The notes beneath the pieces are model-generated. The model saw only the letters and a list, made by a program, of their open reading frames with translations. It searched no databases and was not told the origin of the DNA. A program made the position numbers and the translations under genes. Below, one piece after another: positions 49,701-62,772 of a stretch of 64,000 nucleotides of DNA; within the stretch, counting starts at the first letter, position 1, and the number at the start of each line of letters is the position of its first letter. This DNA comes from Marisa cornuarietis (lineage: Eukaryota > Mollusca > Gastropoda > Architaenioglossa > Ampullariidae): the NCBI GenBank assembly GCA_004794655.1, contig SMMW01000001.1, forward strand, positions 21,831,001-21,895,000, in the 5' to 3' direction.

Positions 49701-52700
49701 TTGGCAACATGGGGTTAGTTGCTAACTCGGCTTATAACACCAATTTCCCTACCCCACCCCTTGAGGGGGAAATGTTTGGGACGAACAGTGATAACCTAGT
49801 TGTTAACTTGGTCACTGTTTAAGAAAAATAATTGAGTGGCTGCTGAGGCTAGAAGAAAGTTTTTTCCAGTGGAGCTGGGGAGAAATAAACATGCATCATT
49901 TGTTTAGTCTGTGTATTATTTTTAATGTTATCCATATGCCACCCCCCAAAAAAAAAAACAAACGAAAAGGTAAGAGAAAAACCTTTAAAAATGTTTCTGC
50001 TGAAATTTGTTTCATTTTCCTCGGTGTATCCATTTCTGTCTTCTGCTGGGGAGAGAACCAGCCCTTATCGATGGAACTATTTGTCTGGCAGTGCAGTAAG
50101 CATATTACTGTAATAGGTTTGAGGAAACTAAAGGGTTCTGCTTAATAGTTTAATTCCGGAACTGTTCGCTAGCTGTATTTTGGAAATACTGTTGGTGTTG
50201 ATGGCTGCAGATAAAAAAAAGTTGTTCGTGATTCACGACCAAGCGGTTGAAGCACCGACTGTCGCCATCATAGAAGTCTGTGGTCGCCACACTCCAAGAT
50301 TGCTCAACTCAAATTTCCGTCTGCAGCGTACTTGAATATGGCGTCCGCCATACTGAATCCGTTGTATAATACTCACGACAGAATTTTGCAGCTGAGATGA
50401 TTACTTGTTAAATGATACACCTCAATCCTGGCGTGTTTACCTGAGAAATCGATAGCTGCCAATGGAAAAACAGTAACCCGAGAATGGAAGGCTGTGACAA
50501 CAGCAATTATTTGCTGAAAATAGCAAGCGTTTGCGATTCGTTTTGACTGCGAGAAACTGGGTAAAGGAAGAGAAAGTCTGGTGTCTCGGGGTAATCCCAC
50601 TCGACTGAAACCCCATTTCCTTCAGAAAGTTTCAGTTTGGCGAAATAGTGAGAGGAGCAGTCTATGGTACTTGCTAGACTGCACGGCTTAGGCGAGGGCG
50701 CCATCTGTCCAGCAGATTGTTTTTTAAAAGGGAAAAGGAGCGTTCGAAGAGCGCTCGCTCATTGTTGTTGGGTCCCTGTTGAAATCTGTGTGGGAGGAGG
50801 GGGGAAAGCGGGGAGGTAAGTTTAAACAGGAACAGTAATTTTTGCTTGCCTTGGATTGACATGCACCGTCCTTATCTCCCGATCGACCTTTAGTAGGTGG
50901 CTGGGGGTATAAACAACCCTTGACGATTTGCAAGTAGGGTGTGCGCGTGGTAGCAGCGCGAGTTTATCAGCTGGGATGCAGCCGTAACGAATGGTGATCC
51001 TGTGGGCCATGGATTACCCGAAACAGTTTATCACATCTGACAGCTCCATGTTTTTAGACAGGTGTTTCTGCTTCCATAGCTAACACTGAACCTAGAGACG
51101 TTCTAGGTGGTTCCTACGTGTTTGACGAGCCAAGCATCAGATGTTAGGAGTTAAAATACACATAATTGTTAGTCAGCTGTGAAGAAAAGAGTCCGAAAAA
51201 TTGAATGTTGGAATTCAAGTCAGAAGCAGTGGTTTTGAATGGAAATAATAGACAGCTTTTAAAAAATCTTTAAATGTGAGAAAAAAATTACGGTAGCAGG
51301 TAGTTACAGTGGTAATTTTTTTTTTTTTTTTTTGGTCTGTAAAATCCTAAGATGAAAGTTATTTGTTACACATAAGCAGCACGAGTTAAATAATCTTTTT
51401 TGTGTAAGGTTTTTCTAGTGATCAGCAGACAATGTACTCTATTAATCAAGAAAGGTAAAGGTGATGTTTGGCTCCACCTCCACAAGCCCTGCCTTTTACA
51501 TGACGGATGACTTAAATTTAATACTAAGGTTCTGTCACTCATTCCTTTAACTGGTTCAGCACAGACAAATCAAGGCTATTGATTTGTAGCAATGAAGTTG
51601 TACACATCTGTGGGTGCAAATTGTATAGGAAGTGTTAAAGCAAATAGGTCATTTCAAGGAAATAGCAATGGAAAAAGTGGGAGTTGTGGATAAGAACATT
51701 CACAGAATGATAGTGTATGGCTATTTATGCTTATTCTGAGGCAGGTTCGTGGAGATAAACATGCAGTACTCAAGCTTTTCTTGCTGTGACTGTAATATTT
51801 AGAATGAACATGAAATGCACTTTCACTGACATTGAAAAATCACAGATTCTGTAACACAAGCAGGAAGAACCTGGCACTTGAAAGGAAGTACTAGCAGAGG
51901 TTGTAATAAATCAGTGCACTTGGCAGCAAGGAAGACTTTCAAGGAACTGCATGTCCCCAATTCTCCTTCTTCCTTTTACCTTCCTGCTGGCTTTGACCAT
52001 GAGCAGCCCAGGCAGCCCAAGCACCCAGGCCCAAAATTTATGAGGAGGATGTAGGTTGCCTGTCTCCCATGGAGGCTGCAGCTTTCAGTCTGCTGGTTTG
52101 TTAAAGACTCATGAAAGTCAAAATAATTTTGCCAGTTAAGTGGGGCATGGTTTATTGCAAGAATTTGATTCTCAGAATCTGAGTTAATAAACTCCTAAAA
52201 ACCTTCAGACATTGACATTTTCATCTGTGTGCAGTGATCAAAGGTCAAAGTTATTATGTTAGAACATGGATCTGCCTATTCCAGATAAGCTTTCTCTTCC
52301 TTTGGCTTTAGTTTGATGTTGTAAATACATCTATGTTCTAACATTGTGTCAGAAGTTTTATATCTTTCTGTTTAGTGTTAGAATGCTTATTTCTTTCACA
52401 AAGTTGTTTTTCAAAGTTTGAAAATCAACAGCTTATAATAAGCTGCGCCTTTTCCTGTGAAAATGTTTTTCACTCTAGTCAGTCTTTAAGGAGGTGCAGC
52501 TGCATTAGCTGAAGATATTTATTTGAGGCAAGAGTGGTGTCTGTGCATTGGAGCCACCTTTGCTAAGAGATGGGGCAAAGGGAAGGCACTGGGATGAATT
52601 GACAAGGAAAGATGAGAATTGTGATTGGGTTTTTTTTCAAGATGTAGATGTTGAATACATTTATCTAAAGCCTTTCTAATGTAGGAAATGGAATGGCTGT

Positions 52701-54581
52701 ACAAAGAGTATATAACAGATATGGTTTCTCAAGTAGAGTTCATTCTGCAGTTTCAGGCAGCTTCAGTTTACTGACACAAAATTGGTGGATGGCATGAGCA
52801 GAGGTGGGAGAAAAGTGTATGGAAGAGGTAGAAATTAAAGGATGTATATAGTTCAAATAAGTTTTAGGGGCTGCTTTTCTCATGCTTAAAGGTCTCCGCT
52901 GCATTGTTATAATGAGGACTGAGATAAATTGTGTGGTGGTTCACGAAGGTACTAGTAATAATGAAGGTATATATGGAAGTGCAAGTGCAGCTGTTATTTG
53001 CATCTCGGGTTCTTTTTTTTGTGGCTGGAAGATTTTCAACTGTTGACCTGTGCATCACACATTGACCACTGGCGTTCAGGCATTCAAGGCTGGCATTTAA
53101 ACAGGTTCCTTCTGGAAATACTTTCAGTAGCTGTTGGTGGCCTTTATATACCACCAGTTGTCCCTCTATCTCCAATCTCTTGTTTTGTATTTGTAAACTT
53201 TTATTGTCATTATATACAGTAAAACTTCCTTACTAAAACCTTTCTTATTGAGACTACTCTAAGATACAACCCCAAACATTTTCACAGATGTATTTTGGAT
53301 GATGTCATCTCTGTTACATCTACCTCCCCAACACAAGTTAGACCGACAGTTTGTACTGCTATGACAAATTTTTTTCAACATTCCAAAAAAAAAAAAAGTA
53401 CATTTTAAAACAGACTTCTTCTGGCCGACTATTTACCCTATATTCTGACTTCCTTCAGAAATAAATTTAGTACATTTTGAAAGAAACTGTTGCTTGTTTA
53501 TTGTTGTCTCTTTGTTTATCAGCACTCATAAGTTGATTGTGCTTTATTACAACCTTTTGCAGATATCCCATGTTGATATTATTAAATTAATAAGATTCCT
53601 GTGACTTACTGAGTGACTGAATGTGGAGTGATTAATTTCCTTACTAAGACACCTTTGTTACTAACTGATTTGGGTGTATTTTATCAGGTTTTAAGGGGGC
53701 ATATGTAATACTTTGGTTCTGATCCATCCAAGATTTTAGAATCTTATTATGATGTTCCCAAGTCTTATTTTCCTCTTACCTCATTCCCAACAACTTTGCA
53801 AGCATTATTTATTATTCTTCAATGTCCATTAGGTTACGATAAAGATGCTCAGTCATTTTCTTATAAATCACTTTCAGAAACCTAAATTTTAGGACTGCTG
53901 TCAATAATTATTATTTATTTTTGTAGGAGCAGTTGTCAGATGCCAAAGAGTCCCCAGAAGAAGTTCAAGTAAGTGTTTTTCTTTCAATCTGATGACTATA
54001 ATGGCAGATATTTTACTAATAGACTAGTTTTTACACATATGATGTGAAGGTAGGGAGAGGAGGGAATGTGTTTCATAGTTCTTGTAAACTTTGGCAAAGA
54101 GCACATTATGAAAGGGGAAAATTGGATCAAGAGGTAAAATTTTCAGATTATTTAATAGTGCAGTTTATTTAATCTTTAAAAGAAGTTGTTTAGGCATGGT
54201 GAACGGTTGAATGTAACTGCCATGTGAGATTTAATAGTTTAGCTATTGTCAAGAAATGTAGGACAAAAAACAAAAGTGTTTATTAGCATTATTGAAGCAG
54301 ATCACTAGAACACAGACTACTGCATGTGCGTTAAAGAAGCAGAAGCTATGGAAGTTGATTTTAAGAGTAAGCCTATGTAGTAGACTTGCAAAGAAATGAA
54401 GGATTCAGATTTTACCTTCTGCACTATTTTGGCAGTACAAAAGAATTAACTGTTATAAGTTCAAATAAATAGTCTCCTTTGTTAATGCATTGTTCATCTG
54501 TATCTCATTTTTCTTACTTTTATTACACATGAATTTCAGAAGTTTGTGGTGGAGCTACTGGCAAAAGCAAGAACTTTATAA
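40433..54581 (+). CDS. PPP1R14: PPP1R14-family protein phosphatase 1 inhibitor (four coding exons)
   Basis: Joined exons 40433-40792, 47656-47736, 53927-53968 and 54540-54581 give 174 aa. Family members (CPI-17, PHI-1, KEPI, GBPI) become strong inhibitors of protein phosphatase 1, including the myosin phosphatase complex, after phosphorylation of one Thr by PKC or related kinases. Here residues 87-91 LTAKY match the CPI-17 VTVKY site, making Thr88 the likely switch. Then come the PHIN-domain helices: KKRLAVEMWLFEELSRLY (A), NLELEEVLNLETDGERRAYV, EQLSDAKESPEEVQ and FVVELLAKARTL. The first 70 residues are basic, Ser/Thr-rich and family-variable. The protein stops just after the last helix, without the longer C-terminal tail of CPI-17. 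Human synteny suggests PPP1R14C as counterpart, but the invertebrate gene may predate the paralogue split. Confidence 0.92.
40793..47655 (+). other. PPP1R14 intron 1
   Basis: 6.9 kb, no coding exon supported. Mostly AT-rich and CpG-poor, but 44.95-46.13 kb is a CpG-rich block with an NRF1-like GCGCATGCGT (45453-45462), a 26-bp tandem repeat and a 36-bp segment shared with 32.7 kb. A GAACAACAAATC / AAAACAACAATTAACTAAC stretch near 43.0-43.3 kb looks like a SINE tail but was not resolved. Confidence 0.55.
45718..45795. repeat. 26-bp tandem repeat, three copies
   Basis: Consecutive units start CGGTTAATCATTGC, CGGCTAATCATTGC and CGGTTAATCGTTGC at 45718, 45744 and 45770. The third is the most diverged. 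Confidence 0.88.
47656..47736 (+). CDS. PPP1R14: PPP1R14 coding exon 2
   Basis: Begins after CTTGTAACAG. It reads DDDHDCNLELEEVLNLET then DGERRAYVL|GTGAGT, 27 codons, phase 0. This matches the family block INIDELLELESEEER. Confidence 0.93.
47942..48075. repeat. 60-bp tandem repeat, about 2.2 copies
   Basis: Units at 47942-48001 and 48002-48061 differ at few positions (shared CTACCCTTCATACTTAAT and TGCTGCTTATTGCGTGAC). A third begins at 48062 and breaks off after AGCTATCCAACTG. It is in PPP1R14 intron 2. The period is a multiple of three and one frame is open through it. Confidence 0.9.
48290..51050. other. CpG-rich block within PPP1R14 intron 2
   Basis: A stretch of non-coding DNA markedly richer in CpG than the intron on both sides. 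It begins with a CA run near 48310 and holds a GT run near 48555. No exon, transposon protein or RNA gene was recognised. It could be regulatory or an old insertion. Confidence 0.45.
53927..53968 (+). CDS. PPP1R14: PPP1R14 coding exon 3
   Basis: Small 42-nt exon after TTTTTGTAG. It reads EQLSDAKESPEEVQ|GTAAGT, phase 0, equivalent to the KELLVDCYKPTEAF linker of vertebrate members. Confidence 0.9.
54540..54581 (+). CDS. PPP1R14: PPP1R14 coding exon 4
   Basis: Begins after ATGAATTTCAG. It reads KFVVELLAKARTL-stop (TAA), the final PHIN helix (compare IQELLAKLQGL). Confidence 0.9.
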   Translation, partial: KFVVELLAKARTL

Positions 54582-57500
54582 CAAGGAATCATCTGATAGT
54601 GAACAGCCAAGTGGATCAGTCCAGGAGACAGACTTTCAGGTTTCAACCGGAACAGGACCCCCATGTCTTTCGGATTTACAGAATCAGATGGACCCAGAAA
54701 TATTGTGGAGTTACCTTTGGAGCACCTGTTGGAAGAGATGCACATTTTGTCCAACTAATGGCAGCTCTCAGTCCTAGCCTGGCTCTTCCCTTGACATCAC
54801 CAAGATCTTCTTGGAGTTTATCCTTCTTTACACCCTTTTGAAGTACCAGGGAATTTTTGCAGCTTGAAGTGTGTGATCTGTTCGCATCTGTTCTACGCAG
54901 AATGAGTGCCAACATGTTAAGAATTATGCTGGTCTCAAGATGTGCCAGGAAGATTCTTGAATTCATTCAGAGCTACTACACCAGTTATGTCCATTCAAGG
55001 GCCACTGTTTGAGAATGTTGAGGGTGTAGCAAGACTGCTGCTTCCTTTTTTTAATTGGTTTTAGTGTGGCTGGGGTAGTGGGGGGGGGTTTCACATGTGC
55101 ATGCATATATATGTATCCATACAATACAAATGCATGCGTATAGGGTGTGAGCATGAAGACTGCTGCCTAGACACATCAGAAATAAGTGATTTTATTCCTG
55201 TAAATTTCAGGAGTAAGGTGAATACTGAATGTCATATTTGCAATATAGATAATATCCAAATTGTAGACAAATAAGGTTGCATGAAAGTATGTTCAAGATG
55301 GCCTATTATACATGTAATATGTGAGCAACAACAGTCTTCAGGGTGGTGTTGGGAAGGCCCTACGATGGCATGCTGACTCTGTGGCATGCTGTTGTATCAT
55401 GTGATGACTGACTAGGGTGGGACACCTCAACTGGCCCAAATACTAGGAGCACCAGAGGATTGGACGTTCTGCCAGGATTCGAGATTGTGAAAGCTTTTAG
55501 TCATTTAGAGATCAAACAGGTCCTTCTTTTGTCTGAGAGTTTTGTTCAGGGATTTGTTTTCCAGTTCCTTCACATCCACCACCCACCCACACTCCTGTTC
55601 CCTTTTGGGAATGCAGATCTGAAGTAGAATGCTTGGGTTAACAAGATAAAGGTTTTTGCTGTACCTAATCGAAGTTGCAGATTAGAATTCCCACTCCAAA
55701 GTATTAACGACCTAGCAGAAATGCATAATTTGTTGCTTCAAATTGGAATGGATATTACAGTAGTATCTATCACAATTTTAAAGCAGGACAAAATTACTAT
55801 AGCTAGAGTAAGAATTTCTCTCTATCAAGATCTTATCAAAAAAGCAAAATTGCATTGATAATGGAAACAAGAGTAAATGGTGTGGATTTTCTATGGGTGA
55901 ATAATGGTTGACATTGCAGCAGTCCCAGAATGGATAACATTTCTTCATCCAGCCACAGTATTATTACTGGTGTTGAGAGTAGCATGCTACCCTAGCTGTA
56001 CAGTATACAACAAATGCTTGTTTCCTCTCTGCTTACCGTCTCAAGCATTTTTAAGTTACTTCCATGACACACATGGTTTGTTTCTATCTTCGGATAATAT
56101 TTTTCAGATATATGCTAATAATCATTTATAAGTGCAGAATTTGATTGGCTGTACATATGCTGCATTCTATGTATTTAGAGAAGCTGTTGCTGCAAAACAA
56201 GCTCAGTTTGGCAACCAGAATAAAAATATCTTTAATTGGATATTTTTAGCAATGCCAGGCACAAGCCATATAGAGATAGCAAGTTGGGTGTTCTGGCATA
56301 CAATGCATTCAGTGTAAGAGCACCTTATGTTGCCCAAGATGCAACACACGTCTTGCAGTCAGCTAGTGTCTTGTTCTGGGAAAAGGCTTAAGATCTTCCA
56401 TCAGCTCATGTCATCTAACATATCACATTGGATTGCATTTTCCCCTTCAGTGAAATCAGCAGTGAGCATGATCATCAGTGTTGAGGAAAGAGTTTAGGAA
56501 CCTAGACATTGTCATGTACCAGTGTATTCCAGAGGATTGTGCTCCACAGTATATATATATTTTTTTTTGGGGGGGGGGAGGATGAGGGATTTGGTTGCTC
56601 AGTGCAGTGAGTAGTTCTAATACTTGTAGAGCGCTTTCAGAGATTTCAAAAATTCAGAAAAGTTTAGAAAGCCCTCTGAAGTATTGAAAAGCTACAGCCT
56701 GGTCTAGAAGATCATGTTTCTTTGAGTATCTCAGGGATAAAGACCAGGACAATTTGCTGATGTTGCTTGAAGTGTTTTATTGGTGTTACTCATTATCATA
56801 TTGCCCTGAGTGTTCTGTCTTTATAAATTCCTCAACCAACACTGCAGCACTAGGCACTAGCATAACTGATGTAAATATCATATTGTTGTATGTCCATGAA
56901 TCTTTGGATTTACAGTTAAATTGACCACTTTAAAAACAAAAAGTTGCATGTGACAGATATGCACCATAATTCTTTCCCACACCTTGGCCATAAGCAGTTA
57001 AAAAGAATGTGTCCTCCTCCAGCATTGACAGTCTATGGGCATGGTGTAAATTATTGCGAGTCTACATTTATTGCTGAGAACAAACCATGAGGAAGAACTG
57101 TTCTGACACATTACTTGGTGATATGCATTCTGCCAAGAATGTAAAACAAAATTACTGGCAAGTGTCGAATTATGGTGCCTGGTGGAAGTGGGGTGAACTT
57201 TAATTAACCAGCGCGTGAATGTGCCATGAAAAAGCAGGAAAATCAAGCAACAGAGCCGCTTTTTTTCACTCCTTTGTTTGTTTTTGGCTGTTTAGCTATT
57301 TCCCAATAAAAAAAAGGGCCTTGCGTTTAGTATTACTGTATCAATATTTTTTGCACTGTTTGGTGTTAAACCACAGCGCATGCATCCATATTGTATACCT
57401 TTCCGAAAATTTTGCAAGCTCACCTTTACTTATTAGAGTTAGATTTTTAAAAAGTGTTCAAGGTCACTTTTTATTTGTGTCTGTGGTGCCTGCATGCTAG

Positions 57501-60500
57501 CTAGCTTCCTGGGACGCAGTTGCCAACTCAGGTAAAATAGAAGCAGCCATAATGTAACCTTATATCAAATGCCCTTTTCTGCTGGACTGTCTTGACCTTT
57601 AGGTCTGTTGATTTTGGAAATTAAAATCTGCTCTGGCTTTGTTTTTATATTAGGAAAAAAATGGGTAGAGTATGGTGATAGTTACAGTCTGTGGGATTTG
57701 AGTTTTTGTACACATCAGAAACTGTCTGCAACACAAATTTCCAAGTGGCTGTGATAGTGGTATCATATTTGTATGATTCAAGAAATCTTTTCAGGGAATT
57801 TTAGCAAAGCTAGTTGTGTGCATACAGAAATTATCCAACCTCTTTTGCCGAGTAGTGTTACTGAACAAATGTTCTTTTTGAACTGGTCTGTTTCCCTTAA
57901 AGTATTACCATTTTAAGTATATGACATTTTTATTCTACTCCTGTTAATATCCTAAATGGAAATCCACATAAAATGTTCTCTTGTAGGCACTTTTCTTGTG
58001 TCTTATAATTCATAATTTTGAAGTTCATTATTTAAAGTAATACAAACCCAGCATACACTGGGGGCTTTCTGCTTACTAGTTTACACATTTGGTGCACATC
58101 TCAGAAGCAGGCTTTCTTGGTTGTTTGTTTTAGGAGTTGTAGGGCTGCTTGACATGATACAGAGTTGCTCCTCGTGTTTGCCTTGCTGCTGCTGTCATTG
58201 TCATAGCTGACTTTGATCTATCAGTGTTTTGAACATGGAGAACTGTTGTCATGCTTGCAATTACCATTTTCTCAGATAAGATGAGCCAGAAAGAAAGTAA
58301 AAGTCTTTAGTCTTAAGAAAATTGCTGCTTGTGAAAATGCACGATAGTGTATACTTGTATGTCTAGAGGTTTGTGCATGTGTGCAGTTCAGGAAAGGGCG
58401 TAACATAGCATATACAAAGCTGAGTTACCGCTAATCGTGAGTTTTGGTGCAGTTTGTGGTGAATGTGCTTTGTCTTGGGAATGAATGTGTAATTTTGAAG
58501 TCATATACTTAAAATCTTAGTTCTTCAAATATGTATGTTTGAATGTTGTACTTTGCATTGTGTCATTTTCATGATATTATTCTAGTCTGTTTATAACTGT
58601 GACTAGACTGTGTTAAAAGGGATGATTGTAATGTGGGTTTTTGAATGCAGAGCTAATGCTTACAGCATTGTTTTTACAATTAGGCTTACCTTAAATCTTC
58701 ATCAATTAACATTTTGCCTCCCAAAGAGCCTTCTGTTTGGTATCATACTTTATGCAGAAATCTTAAAAATATCCAGTAATTAACCAGTACTTTGCAGTTT
58801 GTACCATATTTATCACCATATCTGCTGAATTTAGCTAAGTGTACATCCACTTCAGAGTCAACACAATATTTTTGTTTCTGTCCCGTTTAAACACATACAG
58901 TAAACCTTTGCAGATTGCCAACCACCTAGCTGTTGAATAGTTTGCAACTTTGATTCTCATGAAAAAGGGTGCTTAGTGTCCTTACAGTTAGGTGGGGGTT
59001 GGGGAGAGCACACATCAACAAGTTCCATTATTAAGCACACTAAAAAGGTTGACAGAAGACCATGGGTTCTGCCCATATGGTTGTTGTGAGCTAGTGGAGT
59101 TAGTTGAGCAGGTCTGTCAGTTACTGTTTGGACACACCCTCTTGCTTTGGTTTATTTGAATGTTGCCTTCTCCTGCCCTCACTACTGCAGCAACTTTGCT
59201 TGAGCAGACCAGGCTGGTGTGCATTTGATATCAGAATGTTTATCTGATCCTTCTGTTGTTACACGGTTATTTCATCTTGGTCAAAAGAGCCAATCTGAAT
59301 ATTGCTTCTAAGTTAAACATGAAAACGTTTAGGATTTATAATTGGGGAACAAGCAGAAGTTAACAGTGGTATTGTTGCTGAAGGATTTCAGCAACTCTTG
59401 GGGTGATATCAAGGTTATGAAAATGTAGAATAAAGTAGCTAGGTGGATTTTTGTTAAAGGGGTGGGAGTGCCTTAGGGAGGGTCCAGTAAGCCTTTTTTG
59501 GATTGTTACCAGTGTGATAATAAGAACAGCCTAGACTGGTCATACTCTGTCACCATGCCAACCAGTACTTTCATTGAAAGATTATCATGTGTGCCACCAA
59601 GCGCCTTGCTGCTTTTGCCCTTGTTTAGCTACTGTCTTACCAATGAGTCAGAATAGGGCTCTTTCAGTGTACAGTGCCAGAAACTAATCACTCACAAATA
59701 CATCTCTGATAGTTGAAGGCAAGCATTACAAATACACATCTGTTACTGGAATTGTCTTTCAGGACACCCTAACCATAAAGTTAGAAATCTTTGGTAGATT
59801 GTTGACACTATAGAGCGAATAAAGTTGGCAGGGAGTATTGTGTTGGATGGCAACATCATATGCTGGTTTTTGTGAGGACAGATAGATCACAGGTGCTGAT
59901 GTTTGCAGGGACAGATTTCTCACACATCGTTACTGTGTGCAGCTCTGAATCAACCAGCATCTGATTTTCTTTTTTTTTCCCCATCAGTGTTTGCTGCATC
60001 AGCTGTTTTTGTTGTCATCCTTCTGCCTTGCTGGTATGCATCTTTACTAAACTGTGGTGTTTATTTTATGTTTATTTTTTGGGAGGAGGAGTGGATTTCT
60101 CAGCGTGATTTTGGTCATTCCTCTTCATCAAGAATCTGTATAACAGCATGGCTTCCTCCTGAGAGTCTGGTTGTGCCTGTTTGTAAACACACCATTTCTA
60201 CGTTTTACGGTCGTTTCCAATCAGTCACCTAGGGACCAATGTAACCACTCAAATTTTATTAACTTTTTGAGACATTGGCTTAAGGTGAACCCTTTGCTGT
60301 TCTCACTGACTAGGGTCACTGAAAATTAACGGCAGTGGGGAATGCAGAAATATGGGCTCTGGAAAACATTATCTTCCTATCTACCAGGCAGTTTAGTCCA
60401 ACCAGCAAGAACCTGTTCAGCAATATATGTGTTGAGTTTTCTTGGCAAGTTAAAGAAAAATGGGGAGATTTGTGATGTAAGTGTACTAGACTGAATTAGA

Positions 60501-62772
60501 ATGACAATCTAACAAGTCTCATTGCGCTCATTAAGCCTTGGCGGGATGTACCTGTAGCCTTAAATACAATCGTCCTATTCCGACTTCCTTATGTGCTACC
60601 ACTATCAAATGCGTCACAGAGAACACTCGGTAAACAGAAATTTGGTATTGCAGATAAGCTGAGCGGCTTCAAACTATTATATCACAGGTGTGTCGTTCTA
60701 ACAGCTTTCAGTTTGTCTGGAATCCAGATTAGTTCACTTGATGTGTTTTGGTTTGTAAGTACACGATTAGATTTTTTAAAAATCCATTGGTGAAGGATCT
60801 GTGGATTTTAACGGTTGTTAACCTGCTGTTGTGTGAACCCTGCAGAACATTAACCAGGTGCAATTCTCCTTACCTTCTATAACCTGGACACAATGTCCAT
60901 TTGTTCGGTCGCCGTTTTTCGCTGCTGCTATCAATAAATAAAGACATGGGTGACCTTTCACAACAAGACTTATCCACCCCTTCCCTTCCTGTATAGTTTT
61001 CACAACGAACCGTCCATTTTGTGCAGACACGAAGGGCAATGATTCAGCTGTGAGGTCATTAAATTCTAGATGTATGGCATTGTTTTTTCTTTGTCATGCT
61101 AGTATCCTACTGTTATTTATTGCTTGTACACGATACTGTTACATTTAGAGAAACAGCTTTTAAATCCAGTTTCAGATTTACCATATTGTCACCCATTACT
61201 ATCATTTCTGATGACCTTTTTTTAAAAACACCTCTAAAGAAGGTTGTGGAATGAGAAGAGGAGATAAGAGGTTAATGTGACCAAAAAATGTATATAAAAT
61301 TTGCGTAGGTGGGTTGAATGACGGACCTGCTTGGTGGTTGTCGGCCTGGCATCATAAATAGGTTTGTTTGATTTATAATATTTGGAGAGGCAATCGGGAA
61401 ATTGTAGCCTAGAGGATAAATGTTGCTAGTGTCAAGATTACGCAAAGTTTGTGTTACAGTCGCGTCTTCATGTGACAGATGATGTACCACAGCATCAGTG
61501 TCGCACACTAACCTTCGGGTATCAGCTCCCCAACACACCCCAAGTGCGAATTCGTTTCCTCATCCCGATGGTTCGGGTCGGACATTCTCCACTCTGCGAC
61601 ATATTAACAAAGTTTTTAATTTGAGCAACATTTTGGCTTGCCTGAATGTTTCCTGCCCCCAACTAAACTTGCGCGTCATGCATTACTCAGCTTGAGAGAG
61701 AATGTTGGGGGGGGGGAGGGTAATGTATATATGTTTGACATCACTGCCTATCCGAGGTATCCTGCATGTGCCGACTAGCAAGTGCTTGAACCACCCACCC
61801 CTTTCATGGTTTTACGACTACTGATCGAATAAGTAACATATGGTACGTGGTGGTTTTTTTGTGCATAATTAGCAATGGGTGTTTACGTAGGGCGAGAGAG
61901 AGAGACAGATGGGGATCATCTCACAAAACCTTGCCTCGTCAGCATAGAGGTCTTTAGCTCCCCTTTCCCAAACTGGATGAGGTCTGACATGGTTTTTATT
62001 CCTTCACAAAAAGTCTGTTCGCCCATGTAATTTCCTTATTCAGAACTTAAATGAAAGGTAAAGAAAATAAAGGTAACTACCTCGCTTGGCTCTACCTGAC
62101 AGTGATCAGACTGTCAGGGTGCGCTAGTATGAATCTTCGATATTTTTTATTAGAACTTACAGCCAGGTTACTCCATAATCAAAGAGGCCACTCTTACTAG
62201 TGCAACATAATAAATGCAGAATAGTTTAGTGCCATATCTAGCAAGCGATTGTGGCTACGAGGAACTTTAATAGTTCATGTGAGAAACGTCTGGGAAATTG
62301 ATTTAATGATGGAGCCGCAGTACTGCTTTGCTTTTGTTGCCGTTCATGTTTAGCAGCTGCATTGTACACAACAGCCACCCCATACAGTGGTCAAACAGGT
62401 GAACTGTCTGCTGGGGGTCACGCCCCTCAAGTGTTAGCTGACCTCAGCTCGAGTCTCTTTGTGGCACGAGATGACCTGGGTAGGGGACGCTGGTGAAATG
62501 TATGCCGACAACGTCCTCTTCTTGATGGAGAGAGGGGGTGTTGTATAGTTTTTGGTTTGGTTTTTTTTCCCAGGGATAGTTGCTTTTCCAGAACATTGCT
62601 GTGTAGATTCTCAGGCTGCAAAGAGGTAACGGCTGTACCTCCGTGCATCCAGAGCACATTTTTGTTCATATTTAAACATAAGTTTATCGAGTCAGCAATA
62701 AAGTCTTGCAGTGGAACTACGTCCAGAAAAAATTATGTAATATTCTAAAAAATAATTACACAAAATTCACAC
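54582..62772. other. 3' UTR of PPP1R14 and intergenic DNA
   Basis: No supportable coding exon. 54.6 to about 60.4 kb is CpG-poor and T/G-rich and may include a long 3' UTR; AATAAA words occur near 57306, 59427, 59818 and 60936. From about 60.5 kb the sequence becomes more CpG-rich, with G-runs near 56570 and 61708. A pogo-like end word (TACAGTAAACCTTTGC) near 58907 lacks a partner. Confidence 0.5.

Noticed and set aside
52864..53175. 103-codon - strand frame with several Cys
   Set aside because: No family motif, no signal peptide, no splice context, and the frame lies inside PPP1R14 intron 2.
53217..53719. Possible second pogo-like MITE starting TACAGTAAAACTTCC
   Set aside because: The left end looks right, but the proposed right end near 53700 matches poorly and part of the similarity is direct rather than inverted.
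54490..54777. 95-codon frame overlapping the last PPP1R14 exon
   Set aside because: It is out of frame with the exon. The in-frame reading ends at 54581 exactly where the family's final helix ends, so the rest is 3' UTR.
58907..58930. Tigger-like end word CAGTAAACCTTTGCAGATTGCC
   Set aside because: No inverted partner was found within about 1.5 kb in either direction.
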